Of a stretch of 64,000 nt of DNA, positions 53,401 to 63,534 are shown one piece after another. The notes beneath the pieces are model-generated. The model did no database searches and was not told where the DNA came from. It saw only the letters and a program-made list of their open reading frames with translations. A program made the translations under genes and the position numbers. This DNA comes from Rhyacichthys aspro. Its lineage: Eukaryota > Chordata > Actinopteri > Gobiiformes > Rhyacichthyidae. The stretch is from positions 16,944,758-17,008,757 of the forward strand of contig CM072166.1 of assembly GCA_036850595.1 (NCBI GenBank). The letters are read 5' to 3'. How positions within the stretch are numbered: the stretch's first letter is position 1; each line of letters starts with the position of its first letter.

Positions 53401-56400
53401 ACTCAAACTATTATTTACTCAAACTCAAGACCTGCCAGCGGCTCATTTTAACCCTCTTTGCATTTTTAAATTCATGTAACTTTTTTTTTTTTTTTTTTTT
53501 TTACCCCAGTATATCCTGTTTTATGAATGAACGAATGATCTAAAATGGATTAATTCATCATCCAGTCAGCTCTGACCTTTCTGGAATATACATATATATA
53601 GCAGAATGTGAAAACTCTGTTGCCTAATTAATAATCTTGTCCAGGCTCCATTTCTTTGTTGATTTCTCTTTTTTTTTTAAATACAAGAAGGCCATAAAAG
53701 TTGACTCTTGCTGACGCTGCCTGTTGTTGTTTATAGTTTAATCACAGCCTCTTTTGTACGTGGCCAAAAGTACTATGGTGTGAAAGGGGCTTTAGTGACT
53801 GCTAGCTAGCACTAAAAACAGGTATTTTACATCTCAACCAATACAATTAAAATGAAATAATATATGTATATGATGCTGTTTATTTTACTTAATCCGCAAT
53901 TTAATAAATCAAATCAACTGCAAACAAAATGTTGTGGCTGTTATGGAAGAGGGTTTATAACAATTTACTTAAAAATAGATATTGTTTCCACTGTACAACA
54001 CTTCTGTAAATGAAATGAAATGGATGCGGCCTATACATATATATGAATACATATAATGCCAATGTAAACAGCAGAGAATTTCTAATCCTTGAACATTCAC
54101 TGTGCATTTTACAGCAGCCGGTGATTACATAAATATGGCGAATAAATAAAGCCCAGTTGTAGAAAACAGGAATGTGTCAATAGGCCACAGAAAACTGTCT
54201 TCTGCTTTTCCCCTACATGCCCAATCTTTTTTGAACGCTTTGGCTTCCTTGTTGCAGCTTTACTCTCTGTTGGAGGATTAAGTGTTGTAAAGAGAAAGGG
54301 CTGTAACACTGCCCACATCATTTTTAAAGCTCTGGTTCCGTTCACTGTCACTGGGCCTATTGCTGTTGAGCTTTTTTATGTGGGATTAACATGTGCATGC
54401 TATTTCCAGGGACGGAGTGATACAGGAGCAGGTTACACTTTTTTTGCAAAATCTACTTATTGGCATATATTCTGAGTTTAAATGTGGAATGAGCTCAAGT
54501 CCAGATTTTACATTACAAATCCCAAATGATGACTAAAATACATATTGGACCAAAGGAAAAGGATTAGTTACAGTTAATCGTCATCATGCATTGGTGAAGA
54601 CTGGTTTTGACTTAGGAACATAGGAAAATAAAATGTTGGTGCAATTTTATTTCCATAGTATTCTATGTCTTGCTGTTATACTGCAGTCCTATCAGTAAAT
54701 TATTGTGCTATTTAAAGTCATATTTAGTGCGTTGACATGCAGCGCTTATTCCGGCGATGATCTTAGTTTGATTAACCCCTCGCAGCTGGATTTCAAACCT
54801 TGTCCGAGTTTACATGAATGAGAGAAAATCGAAGTACTGTGTCCCCAGCCTCCGCTCAGACTAATGCTGCATTCATGTGTGATTAGTATTTAATAGCATT
54901 AAGCTTTTGTAAAAAAAAGTCTTATTCGTAGCACTGAATACTAATAAATCTGACTGATTTGCTCAGTGATAATCTTCAATCAATGGTAACACACTTTACC
55001 ACAACTTTAGAAGTTCAAACATGAACACAACAAAGTAAGAACAATGTGTTCTTTACTCAGCAACTGTGCCGTCTGAAAGCACATGAAGACATCATAAGCT
55101 ACGGTAGACTAGCTTGTTCTTCTAAACTTTTCACGACATGAACAGAGCAAAACAACCGACAAACAAGAGCAGCGTGATCCTGTGATCCGAGTTTAAAACT
55201 CTGGTTATAATTGGACTAAGGCAATAATTAATAACTTATCTAGTGCCTGTAGCTAATCAATCTAGTAGCAGTGGCACAATTTGTTACTATTATTATATCT
55301 GCACTTGCAGCAATTGCAGTACACAGAAGGGGAAGACAAACAAGCAAGTATAATCTTGAATATTTAAAAAAAAAGAAAAAAAGATAGATCTAGCAATATC
55401 ACAATAAAAAAAATCATTCAATAGCTTATTGTCTGTTCTGAGAAAGCATGAAATCTGGTTGGCTGGTCAGCTTCACAGTAAATACAAAATCCATGCCTAT
55501 CCAAAAGCATTTAACATTATTAGACCTTTCTGAAATGAAGTTGAAGCACTTTACTGTTAGATTAAATTGTGTAATTACTGCAAATTTGACATTCCAATTG
55601 ACCTGTAATTCAACATAAATGGGCCAGTAAATGTCAGTAAATAAAACAGATTAGGCCAAATATGTTTTTTGTCTTAATGTAATTTTGATATATTCCATTT
55701 TTTCCTTTGTATAGCAACTAGTGTCAGACTTAGACCCACACAATGCTAAATGCAGAAGACAGAGTGTGGGCATCTTTTAATAGAAACAGATCTTATTGCT
55801 ACTGTTCATATGTAAATAACTTCTAGCTGGTGCTGACTTTTGCAAAGTCATGAGTTCATTAAAGACTTATATTGGGGACACCACATTCCCCTGTTTATAG
55901 GTACCGTAAGTATCAAAATAAGCCTGCCATTGAATGACTTTGCAATATCCTCGGGCAATACCTGACATATGCCTATATACTTTTAGTGTTTGAAATTGTT
56001 TACTTTTTTTTACAAATTGACTTTGCCTCATGTAAACAAACTTACCAATTTTAAATGTCCATCACACTCTCTGAGCATCATCAGATTATAAAATGTCTGC
56101 ATCTAATCTGACCAACGCCGGCTGTCATTTACCATGACAATGTTTTATATAAAAAATAAAAATAAAAATCTGCATCTGATGACAATTAGAGAAGCTAGGT
56201 GTATTGTACGTTAGAACCCAACCCAAAAACAGCGCCTGCAAGTATGTGGCATTTAACGAGGAGTAGAATTTGAGCTAGGATTAAATTAATAGCATATGTT
56301 TGTTCTCTCAGCCCATAGGAGGAACAAATGAATGTAGATTACACAACCTCTGTAGACAATTAGTGATACAACCAATCAGAATTTAGGGGCAGTACCAACA

Positions 56401-57971
56401 TACACAGAGGATTGATTTCGGTGGAAAGATGGTTTAAATTGAAGGGGTTCCAGATCAACTTAACTGTGCCAAGTAGTAAATGAGTCTGGCTGGTCCGGCT
56501 AGTCACACTGTGCAAACTATGATGATTAAAAACCACACTGATTATGTAGTGAAGTTGTGAAGGCCTACCCTGTCAATTTGCTAATTTGGCCCAGAGTGTT
56601 GAAGTTGGGTTAATAACAGACATGTGGGTCTCACTCTATTAAGGGTGTGTGGATTTAGAAGTGACAGGGACAATATTATGTGATGCATTTAACACCAGCA
56701 TCAGAAAGGTTGATGCAATCCAAAAGGAAACCCACAATCTCTCTCTCGCTCTTCCTGTTTTCCTCAGCTTTCTGATCATTTAGCTTTTCTCATTTATTGC
56801 ATTATGCACCAACATTCAACAGATCCTTTAAATCCTGTGAGTGGTCCATTAGAAGGTGGCACATGTACTGAAGGTGTCTATGTAGCTGACACCACATCAA
56901 CAATCCTTTAATCTTGAGTGCAGTGTCTATGTAGCCACAAACACAACAAACTGATGCACTGTGTATTCCGACACCTTTCTATCAGCATTAACTTCTTCAG
57001 GAATTTGAGCAACACTACCTCATCTGTTGTTGATCTGTTGGTCTGGGAACACCACAAGAGCTCAGGTTTTGGAGATGCTCTCAGTTGTCTAGCCATCACA
57101 ATTTGGCTAGACAATCAAATCCTTACACTTGCCCACACCAACTTTGAAAATGTTCACCTGCTGCCTAATATATCCCACTCACTAGAAGGTGCCATGATAA
57201 AGAGATGGTCTAATGTTAAGCCTGATCGATGTACAGTATATGTGCTTGTGTGAAACAGATTATTTCTTTGGCTTCATGTTGAATCCTTCTCAGTGATGTT
57301 TTATTTATTGTCTCATCCCTTAACATCACCACCAGACACTTCTGACCACATAAGCCTTTCATCACCATAACTTTTGCCTGTTTTTTCTATCTTTACTCCA
57401 CAACTTCATTCAGATCATGTTCGCTGAGAGAAAAGGGAACATTTGGATTGATTTACCGACTAACATCCTGAGTGATTAAGAGGATTATACTGTTTACATT
57501 TGATGCTTTTGATTACCTGCAGCAAGAAAGTTAATCTAAAACGAAGCTTTAGCAGACAGATTTGGCGCTTTAACCACTCTCTGATTGGCACGGCAAACCA
57601 GACGGGAGAGAGCTTTGGCTATTGACTCGTCACAATGACAAAAGATCTCAAATTCCTCTTCTAAAATGTTTACCTGAATCAATACACCGAGCTAAGGAGC
57701 TTACTCAGAGTGAGCCAGGATTTCAGTCCTTGAGATGACGGACACAGAGGAGGTGTGTGCGAGCAACCGAGGCTTTTACGAGTGTTCAGCTCAGTCTGCA
57801 GCGCAGTAAACTTTTATCTCGACAGTACGACAGGATGATTCAGCAGGCTTTATAGGCACAGTATATTAACTTCCCCTCACAAAGGTCTGGACAGGGGTAA
57901 TATGGTGTTAATAGTGCTCTTACCTCGTTCATTGGCCGGTGCGACATATATGAAGCTTCTGCAGTTCTCAC
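38145..57971 (-). CDS. gsg1l: GSG1-like protein (GSG1L/GSG1L2 family), 3' four exons; 5' exons outside window
   Basis: Four minus-strand exons, 57971-57924, 52629-52477, 40379-40268 and 38445-38145, join in frame with GT/AG borders and give about 203 residues. GSG1L is a four-pass, claudin-fold auxiliary subunit that slows AMPA-receptor gating; GSG1L2 is less known. Seen in order: the ENCRSFIYVAP end of the first extracellular loop, TM2 (GVLWLCIVAECLYILLL), the conserved NVIDGLKLNAFAAIFTVLSG into TM3, LLGMVAHMM, second loop SLGPEDWKPQTWDYSW, TM4 (LAWSSFTACMASSVTT) and cytosolic YTKTILEFKHKRR. The core resembles GSG1L more than human GSG1L2 as I recall them, but the cytosolic tail, ending CEEYC, is unlike mammalian GSG1L. 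Which paralogue it is remains open. TM1 and the first loop are encoded upstream, beyond 64000. It converges on the sulfotransferase gene. Confidence 0.88.
38446..40267 (-). other. Last intron of the GSG1-like gene (1.8 kb)
   Basis: AT-rich. It holds a perfect inverted repeat at 39565-39584 (ATTGTTAAC, TT, GTTAACAAT) and nothing else I can name. Confidence 0.8.
40268..40379 (-). CDS. gsg1l: GSG1-like gene exon encoding end of TM3 and second extracellular loop
   Basis: 112 nt, reading GLLGMVAHMMFTTAFQLTVS then LGPEDWKPQTWDYSWSY. The acceptor is gtttgcag, the donor GTGAGG. The LGPEDW and WDY(S/G)WS motifs are shared with GSG1L. It ends after two bases of an Ile codon completed by the last exon. 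Confidence 0.92.
42911..43425 (+). pseudogene. LINE reverse-transcriptase C-terminal remnant
   Basis: Frames on the plus strand read ATASAVMQSM, two stops, then VVVKRELSHK; a shifted frame reads PTLTYGHKLWVMTERISSQT, and later RDRVRSSV. These are successive pieces of the well-known fish LINE end (..VVVKRELSRKAK, TLTYGHELWVMTERMRS, LRDRVRSS). The 3' part (HREEAPGEDPGHTQR, AP, SRK) also fits. It has stops and several frameshifts and is 5' truncated. Confidence 0.8.
43828..43835. repeat. 8-bp target site duplication, left copy
   Basis: GTTTAGGT precedes the left end of the hAT-type element; the identical octamer follows its right end at 44296-44303. Confidence 0.85.
43836..44295. mobile_element. 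hAT-type non-autonomous element (MITE), 460 bp, complete
   Basis: The left end CAGGGGTGGGCAAACT is matched by the inverted right end CAGAGGTGAGCAAACT, and the element is bracketed by perfect 8-bp copies of GTTTAGGT (43828-43835 and 44296-44303). CAG-starting TIRs and 8-bp target duplications define hAT elements. The inner ends are rich in GGGCC (GCGGGCCGCA, GTGGCCCCCGGGCC). No transposase frame is present. It sits in a GSG1-like intron. Confidence 0.88.
45716..46165. repeat. Probable DNA-element remnant
   Basis: It begins CATCTGGGAAGGCTCCC and contains GATTGGATGAAGCAC and AACCAATCATAGCAACG, which resemble fish TIR-element interiors; its start is loosely like that of the element at 18541. A TCTCGCGAGA palindrome lies at 46119-46128. 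Ends and class are not fixed. Confidence 0.3.
47469..47484. repeat. Poly(A) tract
   Basis: Sixteen A bases. Confidence 0.85.
49303..49430 (+). repeat. Fish SINE/LINE-tail-like dispersed repeat
   Basis: CCAGTGAACCATTGTGCC, CCCAAACCCGGATAAATGG, GGGTTGCACTAGGAAGAGC. The same phrases, degraded, occur at 51035-51230, so this is a repeat family. Confidence 0.55.
49463..49998. mobile_element. Inverted-repeat element with long TIRs (GTATTTTCCGGACTATAAG type), about 536 bp
   Basis: The left end reads TACTGTATTTGCCGGACTAT; the right end on the other strand reads TACCGTATTTTCCGGACTAT, then AAGCCGCTACTTTTTTCCC. 'TATAAGCCGCA' occurs at least four times inside. A TA at each border could be the target duplication, which would suggest Tc1/mariner-type insertion. 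It interrupts another repeat (49431-49462 and 49999-50492). Confidence 0.7.
49999..50492. repeat. hAT-like repeat arm rich in AAGTACTTAAGTAAA, right part
   Basis: It is full of AAGTAC/TTAAGTAAA phrases and ends TTACACTCCACCACTG, the inverted form of the CAGTGGTGGA end typical of an abundant fish repeat. Its left part (ACTTAAGTAAAAGTAC) lies just before 49463, so the TATAAGCCGC element landed inside it. Confidence 0.6.
51035..51230 (+). repeat. Fish SINE-like dispersed repeat
   Basis: It has a tRNA-like head (TGTCACACAGAAGACTGGGG then TTCAATTGCC, resembling a pol III B box), then GGCATCAGGAAGAGCATCTG and the end GACCCCTGAAGGGAGAAGCC. It resembles the copy at 49303. Confidence 0.55.
51264..51330. 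repeat. hAT-like TIR fragment
   Basis: CAGAGGTCAGCAACCTTTTA is typical of hAT-type termini. I could not find the matching right end within the next kilobase. Confidence 0.4.
52477..52629 (-). CDS. gsg1l: GSG1-like gene exon encoding TM2 and start of TM3
   Basis: 153 nt, reading GVLWLCIVAECLYILLLATGG and on to NVIDGLKLNAFAAIFTVLSG. The acceptor is tgtttgcag, the donor GTAAGTG. It is in phase with both neighbouring exons. The block NVIDGLKLNAFAA is a family signature. Confidence 0.92.
53148..53166. repeat. Poly(T) tract
   Basis: Nineteen T bases. Confidence 0.85.
53481..53502. repeat. Poly(T) tract
   Basis: Twenty-two T bases. Confidence 0.85.
56905..57215 (-). pseudogene. Tc1-like transposase N-terminal remnant with internal deletion
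   Basis: Read on the minus strand, pieces of the common fish Tc1-like transposase appear in order: a degraded CATGATAAAGAG leader, a QIVMARQL segment (family: GQIVMARRLG), the SKTAALVGCS region in a shifted frame (RASPKPELLWCSQTN), then EVNADRKVSEYTVHQ as degraded frames near 57000-56930. The middle of the DNA-binding part and the whole DDE catalytic domain are missing. It cannot be active. Confidence 0.7.
57924..57971 (-). CDS. gsg1l: GSG1-like gene, 48-nt internal exon
   Basis: This short exon reads GENCRSFIYVAPANER, matching the GEKCRSFIDLAPASEK stretch of GSG1L just before TM2. The acceptor is ctcttccag and the donor is GTAAGAG. Its phases (2 bases in, 1 base out) fit the next exon exactly. 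The sequence is too short to be found by ORF length; homology and phase support it. Confidence 0.85.
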
Positions 57972-58204
57972 CTGGAAGAGAAACATATGACAGTGCAGTT
58001 ATGTACAGCTGAACAAAGCCTTTAATCTGGCTGGTCTTTGAGGTCAGAATTCATAATATAATGCACATTTATGTTATTGCAAAATCAACAATACTAGGGG
58101 CAATTTAGATTTACCATTCATATGCAGACACCTCACAGAAAGAACAAGAGACAGCCGGGGACCATGAACTTCTTGCTGTGATAAGATGCTGTCATATAAA
58201 TCAA

Positions 58205-58520
58205 AAACATTCATTCATTCATCATCTACTGCTTGGTCCCCATTGGGGGTCGCGGGTGGTTGGAGCCTATCCCAGCAGCTTTGGGCCTGAGGCGGGCTAC
58301 ACCCTGGACAGTGGCCAGTTCGTCGCAGGGCTGACATTTAGACACAGACACTGACAGAGAACCATTCACTCTCACATTCATCCACTAGGGGCACTTTACA
58401 GTCACCAATTCACTTATACATGCATATCTTTGGATGGTGCAAGAAAACCCACGATAACAGGGGAAGGATATTTGAAGACTCCTCACAGAAATATCCAGTG
58501 CCGGCCAGTGATTTCCTGTA
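58205..58520 (+). repeat. Dispersed repeat, family R1, longest copy
   Basis: It starts with an (ATTC)n run, then GTCGCGGGTGGTTGGAGCC, CCCAGCAGCTTTGGGCCTG, AGGCGGGCTACACCCTGGAC, GCAGGGCTGACATTTAGAC, CACTAGGGGCACTTTA, ATGCATATCTTTGGATGG. It is the best reference copy in the window. Confidence 0.7.
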
Positions 58521-58674
58521 ATCGGTCTTATGTCCAACCTATCGCCAACACACACCAGACCTTGGTTTTCATTGGTGCAGGGCCACTGGAGTTTTATATC
58601 TGCATATTTGGTCCTGACCAATAGCACAGGTGTGAAAAGGCCATGAGTTGAATGTTTTCCTATTATCCACCAGG

Positions 58675-58800
58675 GCAGCTGTGGCTACACAGGTATGCTT
58701 GTGTGTGTGAATGGGTGAATGGAAGCATGATGTAAAGCGCTTTGGGTACCAGGGTACAGTGCAAAAAAGCACTATATAAATGCATGTCATTTACCATATC
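58675..58800 (+). repeat. Common fish repeat tail
   Basis: GTGTGAATGGGTGAATGG, TGTAAAGCGCTTTGGGTACC, AAAAAGCACTATATAAATGC: a phrase order I recognise as a very abundant fish dispersed repeat. Class uncertain. Confidence 0.6.
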
Positions 58801-60164
58801 ATGCAGCCCTTGTGAGCATGATTAGTGTCAATATGTATACATCACCTGTGTTAAGAGAACAAATCTAGCACTTCCACAAAGGGATCAGAATTTCAAAAGC
58901 TGATATCATTTGAAACAAAATGAAATAACCTTGAATTTTTGTATGTTTACTGTTAAATTTCCATTGTCACACAAGTTTCCTCCTAATCAAACAATGGACT
59001 GTAGTGTGTCAAGGCCAACCATTAGACAGCTGACACTGTTAGCTCTGCAGATGACTATTAATCTTAGCCTAAATTGCGCAATTAAAGCAAAAAGCCAGCA
59101 AAATGAATACATAGGTATGCAGGGGCCTGTCGGTTCAGACTGAAAAACCCTATCTAAAATGAAAACATGTTGCTTTTTCCTAGTCCCCCTACAGCAACTG
59201 TGATGAAAATGATTATTTAGTGTACTGAACAGAACCTATGCTAGGTGGAAACAAGGCAATAGATGTTAACAATAAAGGACCGACATATGGTTTTACATTC
59301 CCAATCAAAAGAGCATACTTAAACACTTAAAAAAGTCAATATTTTTCCAGTTATAATCCTTACTTTACTTAACCATGCGTCCATGTAGTTAGCTTAATGA
59401 AGCTCTCTAATGACTTACGGGCCATTAGCATCACTTTTCTGAGTTTATATGGGCAACAAGTGGTCCAATATTTTCAGTTTGTGTGAAGATAAGACATTTG
59501 TAATACCACTATTCTTTGATTTAGATAAAGACACAGAGCCTGCACTCTGTGAAAAAGACCATGTGGAAATATTCTTAGTTTCTGTGCCTTAGAAACGAGC
59601 TAAGCCACCAGCCCCCGACATGTAAAAAATCTGACGCTTTCAATCCATAACTAGGGCTGTGCCGGCCAAAAGTCTGCGAGATTGCACTGTCAACGGAACA
59701 AATGTCTTTACGGCCCCCGAGAGACAGATACAGAATAACACGTTTCTGTTGACTCACAGCTGGGGGCTCGTCCAGGACCAGGCTGGTGACAGAAGGACAC
59801 CGACCTGTGCCATATCCTCTTTGTTTTCACAGAGACACACGCAGCTATCTGAATTAATAACCATCACAATCATGCCTCCAGAGTTTTACTATATACAATT
59901 TTTGGTAAAGAAAATCAAATTTACTGCAACCCACCTTTGGGTCCCATCCTGGTTTTGTTGATAACCATTGCAATAACCTAAATAAAATAGTGGACTATGG
60001 GAACGTTACCATTTGGACTGCTTTTTTCCTAAGTAACACCATATAAAGTAATCACATTACTTTAATAATTCTAGATGACTTCACCAAACCCCTGTTATAT
60101 TTATACAAAAGAGATTTTATATCCTTGCTTATGCATATACATACAAACAACTTGTCAATGGGCG

Positions 60165-60410
60165 AATGCTTCAAACGTTCATCTTCCACTAAGTCCCGCT
60201 AGGGGACGGGAGACTGGAACCTATTCCAGCAACTTTAGGCCTGAGGCGGTGTACAATGGACCCTGGACAATGGTCAGTTAGTCACAGGGATGACACTTAC
60301 ACACACTAGGGGCACTTTTCAATTCATCTAAACATGCATGTCTTTGGGGAAGGGAGGAAGCAGGACCTGGAAAGAACCCATGGTAACAAGGTGAGGACAT
60401 GCATGCGTAT
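60165..60410 (+). repeat. Dispersed repeat, family R1
   Basis: CTATTCCAGCAACTTTAGGC, CTGAGGCGGTGTACAATGG, CCCTGGACAATGGTCAGTTA, ACATGCATGTCTTTGGGG. It lacks the ACACTGACAGA segment kept at 58205. Confidence 0.65.
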
Positions 60411-61384
60411 TTCTTCTCTAATATAACATAACAACAATCATTTGTCACTGAAAAATGAAAATATGGATATCTACATATACCACACTCTCAGTTGATGTTC
60501 ATAACATCACTGTATTTTCAGAATTAATACCAAACAAAACAGAAAAACAAACGCTAACTGGCTGTAGACAGTGGAAGAAAGCCAGTGTCCAGGTGTTAAC
60601 ACCAGAGATTAAAAAGTCATTTCATCAGCCCCTAATCCTGCTATATCTCATCACAGTATCTTTCCTGATGACCTGTTATTACATTGGGATATAAAGAAAT
60701 ATCATTTTACATCATATTATCAAGGATACATTGCTGCGATCATCAACAGAATTAACATAAATGTGATGATTTGTGAGTGAATGATTTGAAAGCGCATGAT
60801 GAATTGATCACATTATTTTTTATTCTTATCTGGGCTACATGTTTTGTATTTATTGAGTTTCATTTCTTGCTTCAGTACAGATTTCTAAGCATTTAAACAC
60901 CATGATAGAAAACTAGGCCCATCTCAGTTTAAGCTGTTACACTGTAGCCCCTTTCACACAAGAACTATCCTCCTGACTTCGCCCTGACATTTTCAGGAGG
61001 GTCTGCATGTGTGACCATTGTCAGGAAGCATACTCTCCTCAGCTGTTTGTTCTTTACTTTCACTGTTTGGTTATGTGGCTTAACTGTTCAAATAAACATA
61101 ATCTCACTATTAGCAAATCACTGCAAAGACAGTCCACTCAATTGTCTGTGAGCTTCATTTTGTTTTCAATGGCTGCGGTTTGTTGTGCATGTTATGTTCC
61201 AGAGATCACACTCCATTTGTAAAACTGTCTTATATTCTGTAGAACTGCAGCCAGAAGATAAGCCATTCGCCAGTTCCAGCTGTGCTTTTCATATGTGGCA
61301 ACTGACCCCTAGAGGACTGTGACAAGAAACTTTAATGTCTCGTCTAACATCCACAAATGGTTAAGATTCATGTCCAGAAGGAAA

Positions 61385-61575
61385 TTCATTCATTTTCTAC
61401 CTCCTGGGTTGCGAGGAGCTGGAGTCTGCATGGTGAAAAGACAAACACATTCATTCATTCATCTTCTATGGGCACTTCAGATCTACTAGGACAGTGGGAA
61501 GAGACCAGAGAGAGACTACAGCAAGTCATCCCAGGTATTAAACCCACAACCTTCTGGCGGGGAGGTATGATAACC
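61385..61575 (+). repeat. Dispersed repeat, family R1, degraded
   Basis: Two (ATTC)n starts at about 61385 and 61448, GGTTGCGAGGAGCTGGAG, and a tail TTAAACCCACAACCTTCTGG followed by TGATAACCAC. Confidence 0.5.
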
Positions 61576-62244
61576 ACTTTATCATCATATAAATGGTGTA
61601 AATATGCACCATCAAAAATCCATGAACAATTGCATACTGAAGTTATCTTGGTTAAGAGCAATAGGTCGATACTTGATCAGTTCGGAACAGAAACTAATAG
61701 AAATTAACCCACACACTGTATTTGATGTCTGTATTTAGCTTTGTGTAATTATATAAGCAGAATTAATATAAAATAATAATTCTGAACAGGAAAATATAAC
61801 TCATTATTAGAACTAAATACCCTGTTGATCCCTATTCAACAGATAGTTTACAATTGGCTCATTTTTGGTTAAAATCAGAGTAGGCCCAAATACAATTGGA
61901 ATATTTTAAAGGTGATTTGATTTGTGAGTATGGGTTACACAAGTCTTTTAATTTAAACATGGGGAATAATATGTCCTTAGGCTTAACTGATTTGATAAAG
62001 AACAGAAAGTGGCAAAAGGTTCCAATGTAATCTCCTTTAAAAAAAAAAAAAAGGATAGAACAATATTTAAGTCAGTTGTTAAGTGCAGTCACAGGGGAAT
62101 ATCAGAGATGAACTCCAATAACTAAAACTATAACTCTGTTGTGATTTCATGTGCACCACTTGATAGAAAAATCTGACAATATATGAAAAATGGACCATTG
62201 TGACGTCAGGGTTGGTACTGCCATTAAAAACCATTTAACCAACT

Positions 62245-62425
62245 GTCTCTAGAGGTTCTCAGTCATCCAGGACATATTCAAGAAAAGATTTCAAAGAAGG
62301 ATCTGGACATCGGTTTGGAGGTGAAGACGTTTTGTCCCTCATCTGATGGACTTTGTTAAAGTTCAAATGATTAGATGATCAGTCAGAGGGAGTTTAACCT
62401 GAGTCTACTGTGTCTGGACAAAAGT
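62245..62425 (+). repeat. Common fish interspersed repeat, unclassified
   Basis: GAGGTTCTCAGTCATCCAGG, GGATCTGGACATCGGTTTGG, AGACGTTTTGTCCCTCATCT: a phrase order I know from multi-copy fish repeats of uncertain (retroelement) class. Confidence 0.5.
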
Positions 62426-63534
62426 TCATGAAAGCGAAAGTCTGGAAACCCTATTTTCTGTGTCATTATTGCTTTTATGGTCTGTGTTAGAGTTGGTGGG
62501 GGAGTCGTTATGCTCTAGTGGACCATTAGCATAACTACTCCCTGCAGGTACTAATGCCCTTTTAGAGTTAAAAAACTATTTGGGTTTGATTTTAAAACTC
62601 TGTAAACGAAAAGATTTTTGCTTACAGAGGTGCGATGGTAAAATGAAAACTGATTTGGAAACATGGCCGAATAAAAGCAGGCTTCACATCCTCCATTGTT
62701 CTGTTTCACGAAGTGCTGCGTGGAGAAGTCTATCGTCATTTGGCCTGATCATCATGTATGAGTGCTGGGCCCAAAATAGTTCAAATGGCTCCATTGCGAG
62801 TGTGCCCTAACATAATAACACTTAATCCACAGTGTAATGATAGCGTTAAACTAATGCAGATCTAACCTACAAAACAAATATGGTTCTGACTGAATATTAG
62901 TGACTATCTGCTTTATAAAAAGAACAAGGCACAAGACTACTTTTACACTTAAGTATAAGCCTCTTGTAGTAACAATATCAAGAGTGTGACACCTCATCTC
63001 ATGTGATAAAGTACCTCAAGTACCAACAGTTGCAGAATTACAACATCTACTTGAAACACTGCACTGCAATACTGCTACTAGGCATGGGACGATATGAAAG
63101 ACTGATGGTAAACAAAAAAAAATGTTCAAAGTTTGATGGTATCATGATTTTGTCCTATGAATTCCCAGATGAACGGGACACACAGGTGTTATAAAAGTAA
63201 TAAAACAGACAGACACAGTTAGATATTGCTCTAAATTCAGTTTCGTTGCCCTTGTGTAACTGCTCTTGTCAGTTGCAGCATCTTTCAACAGTTAGAGAGT
63301 TATGTCACTAATGTCTCCGTGCTCTCTGGTCTTGTCTCAGCAGCTTATATTAAAAGAATGGTAGAAACAGTTGATATTCAAACCATGACATTTTCAAATC
63401 ATGGTGTATATAGAAACCTGAACTCAATCCATGTCTTATTCCTTCATTTATAGCAAGAAAATATTGAAGTATTTCTTGTGCAGTAAGTGTTTAGTGATAG
63501 AAAACTTAGAATGTGTAATGTCTATGTTTTAGAG

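Larger units (their letters stand above)
52630..57923 (-). other. Intron of the GSG1-like gene (5.3 kb)
   Basis: It contains two poly(T) tracts and a Tc1-like transposase fossil (listed separately). A GC-richer complex block lies at about 57540-57860, close to the 48-nt exon. Nothing else is recognised. Confidence 0.8.
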
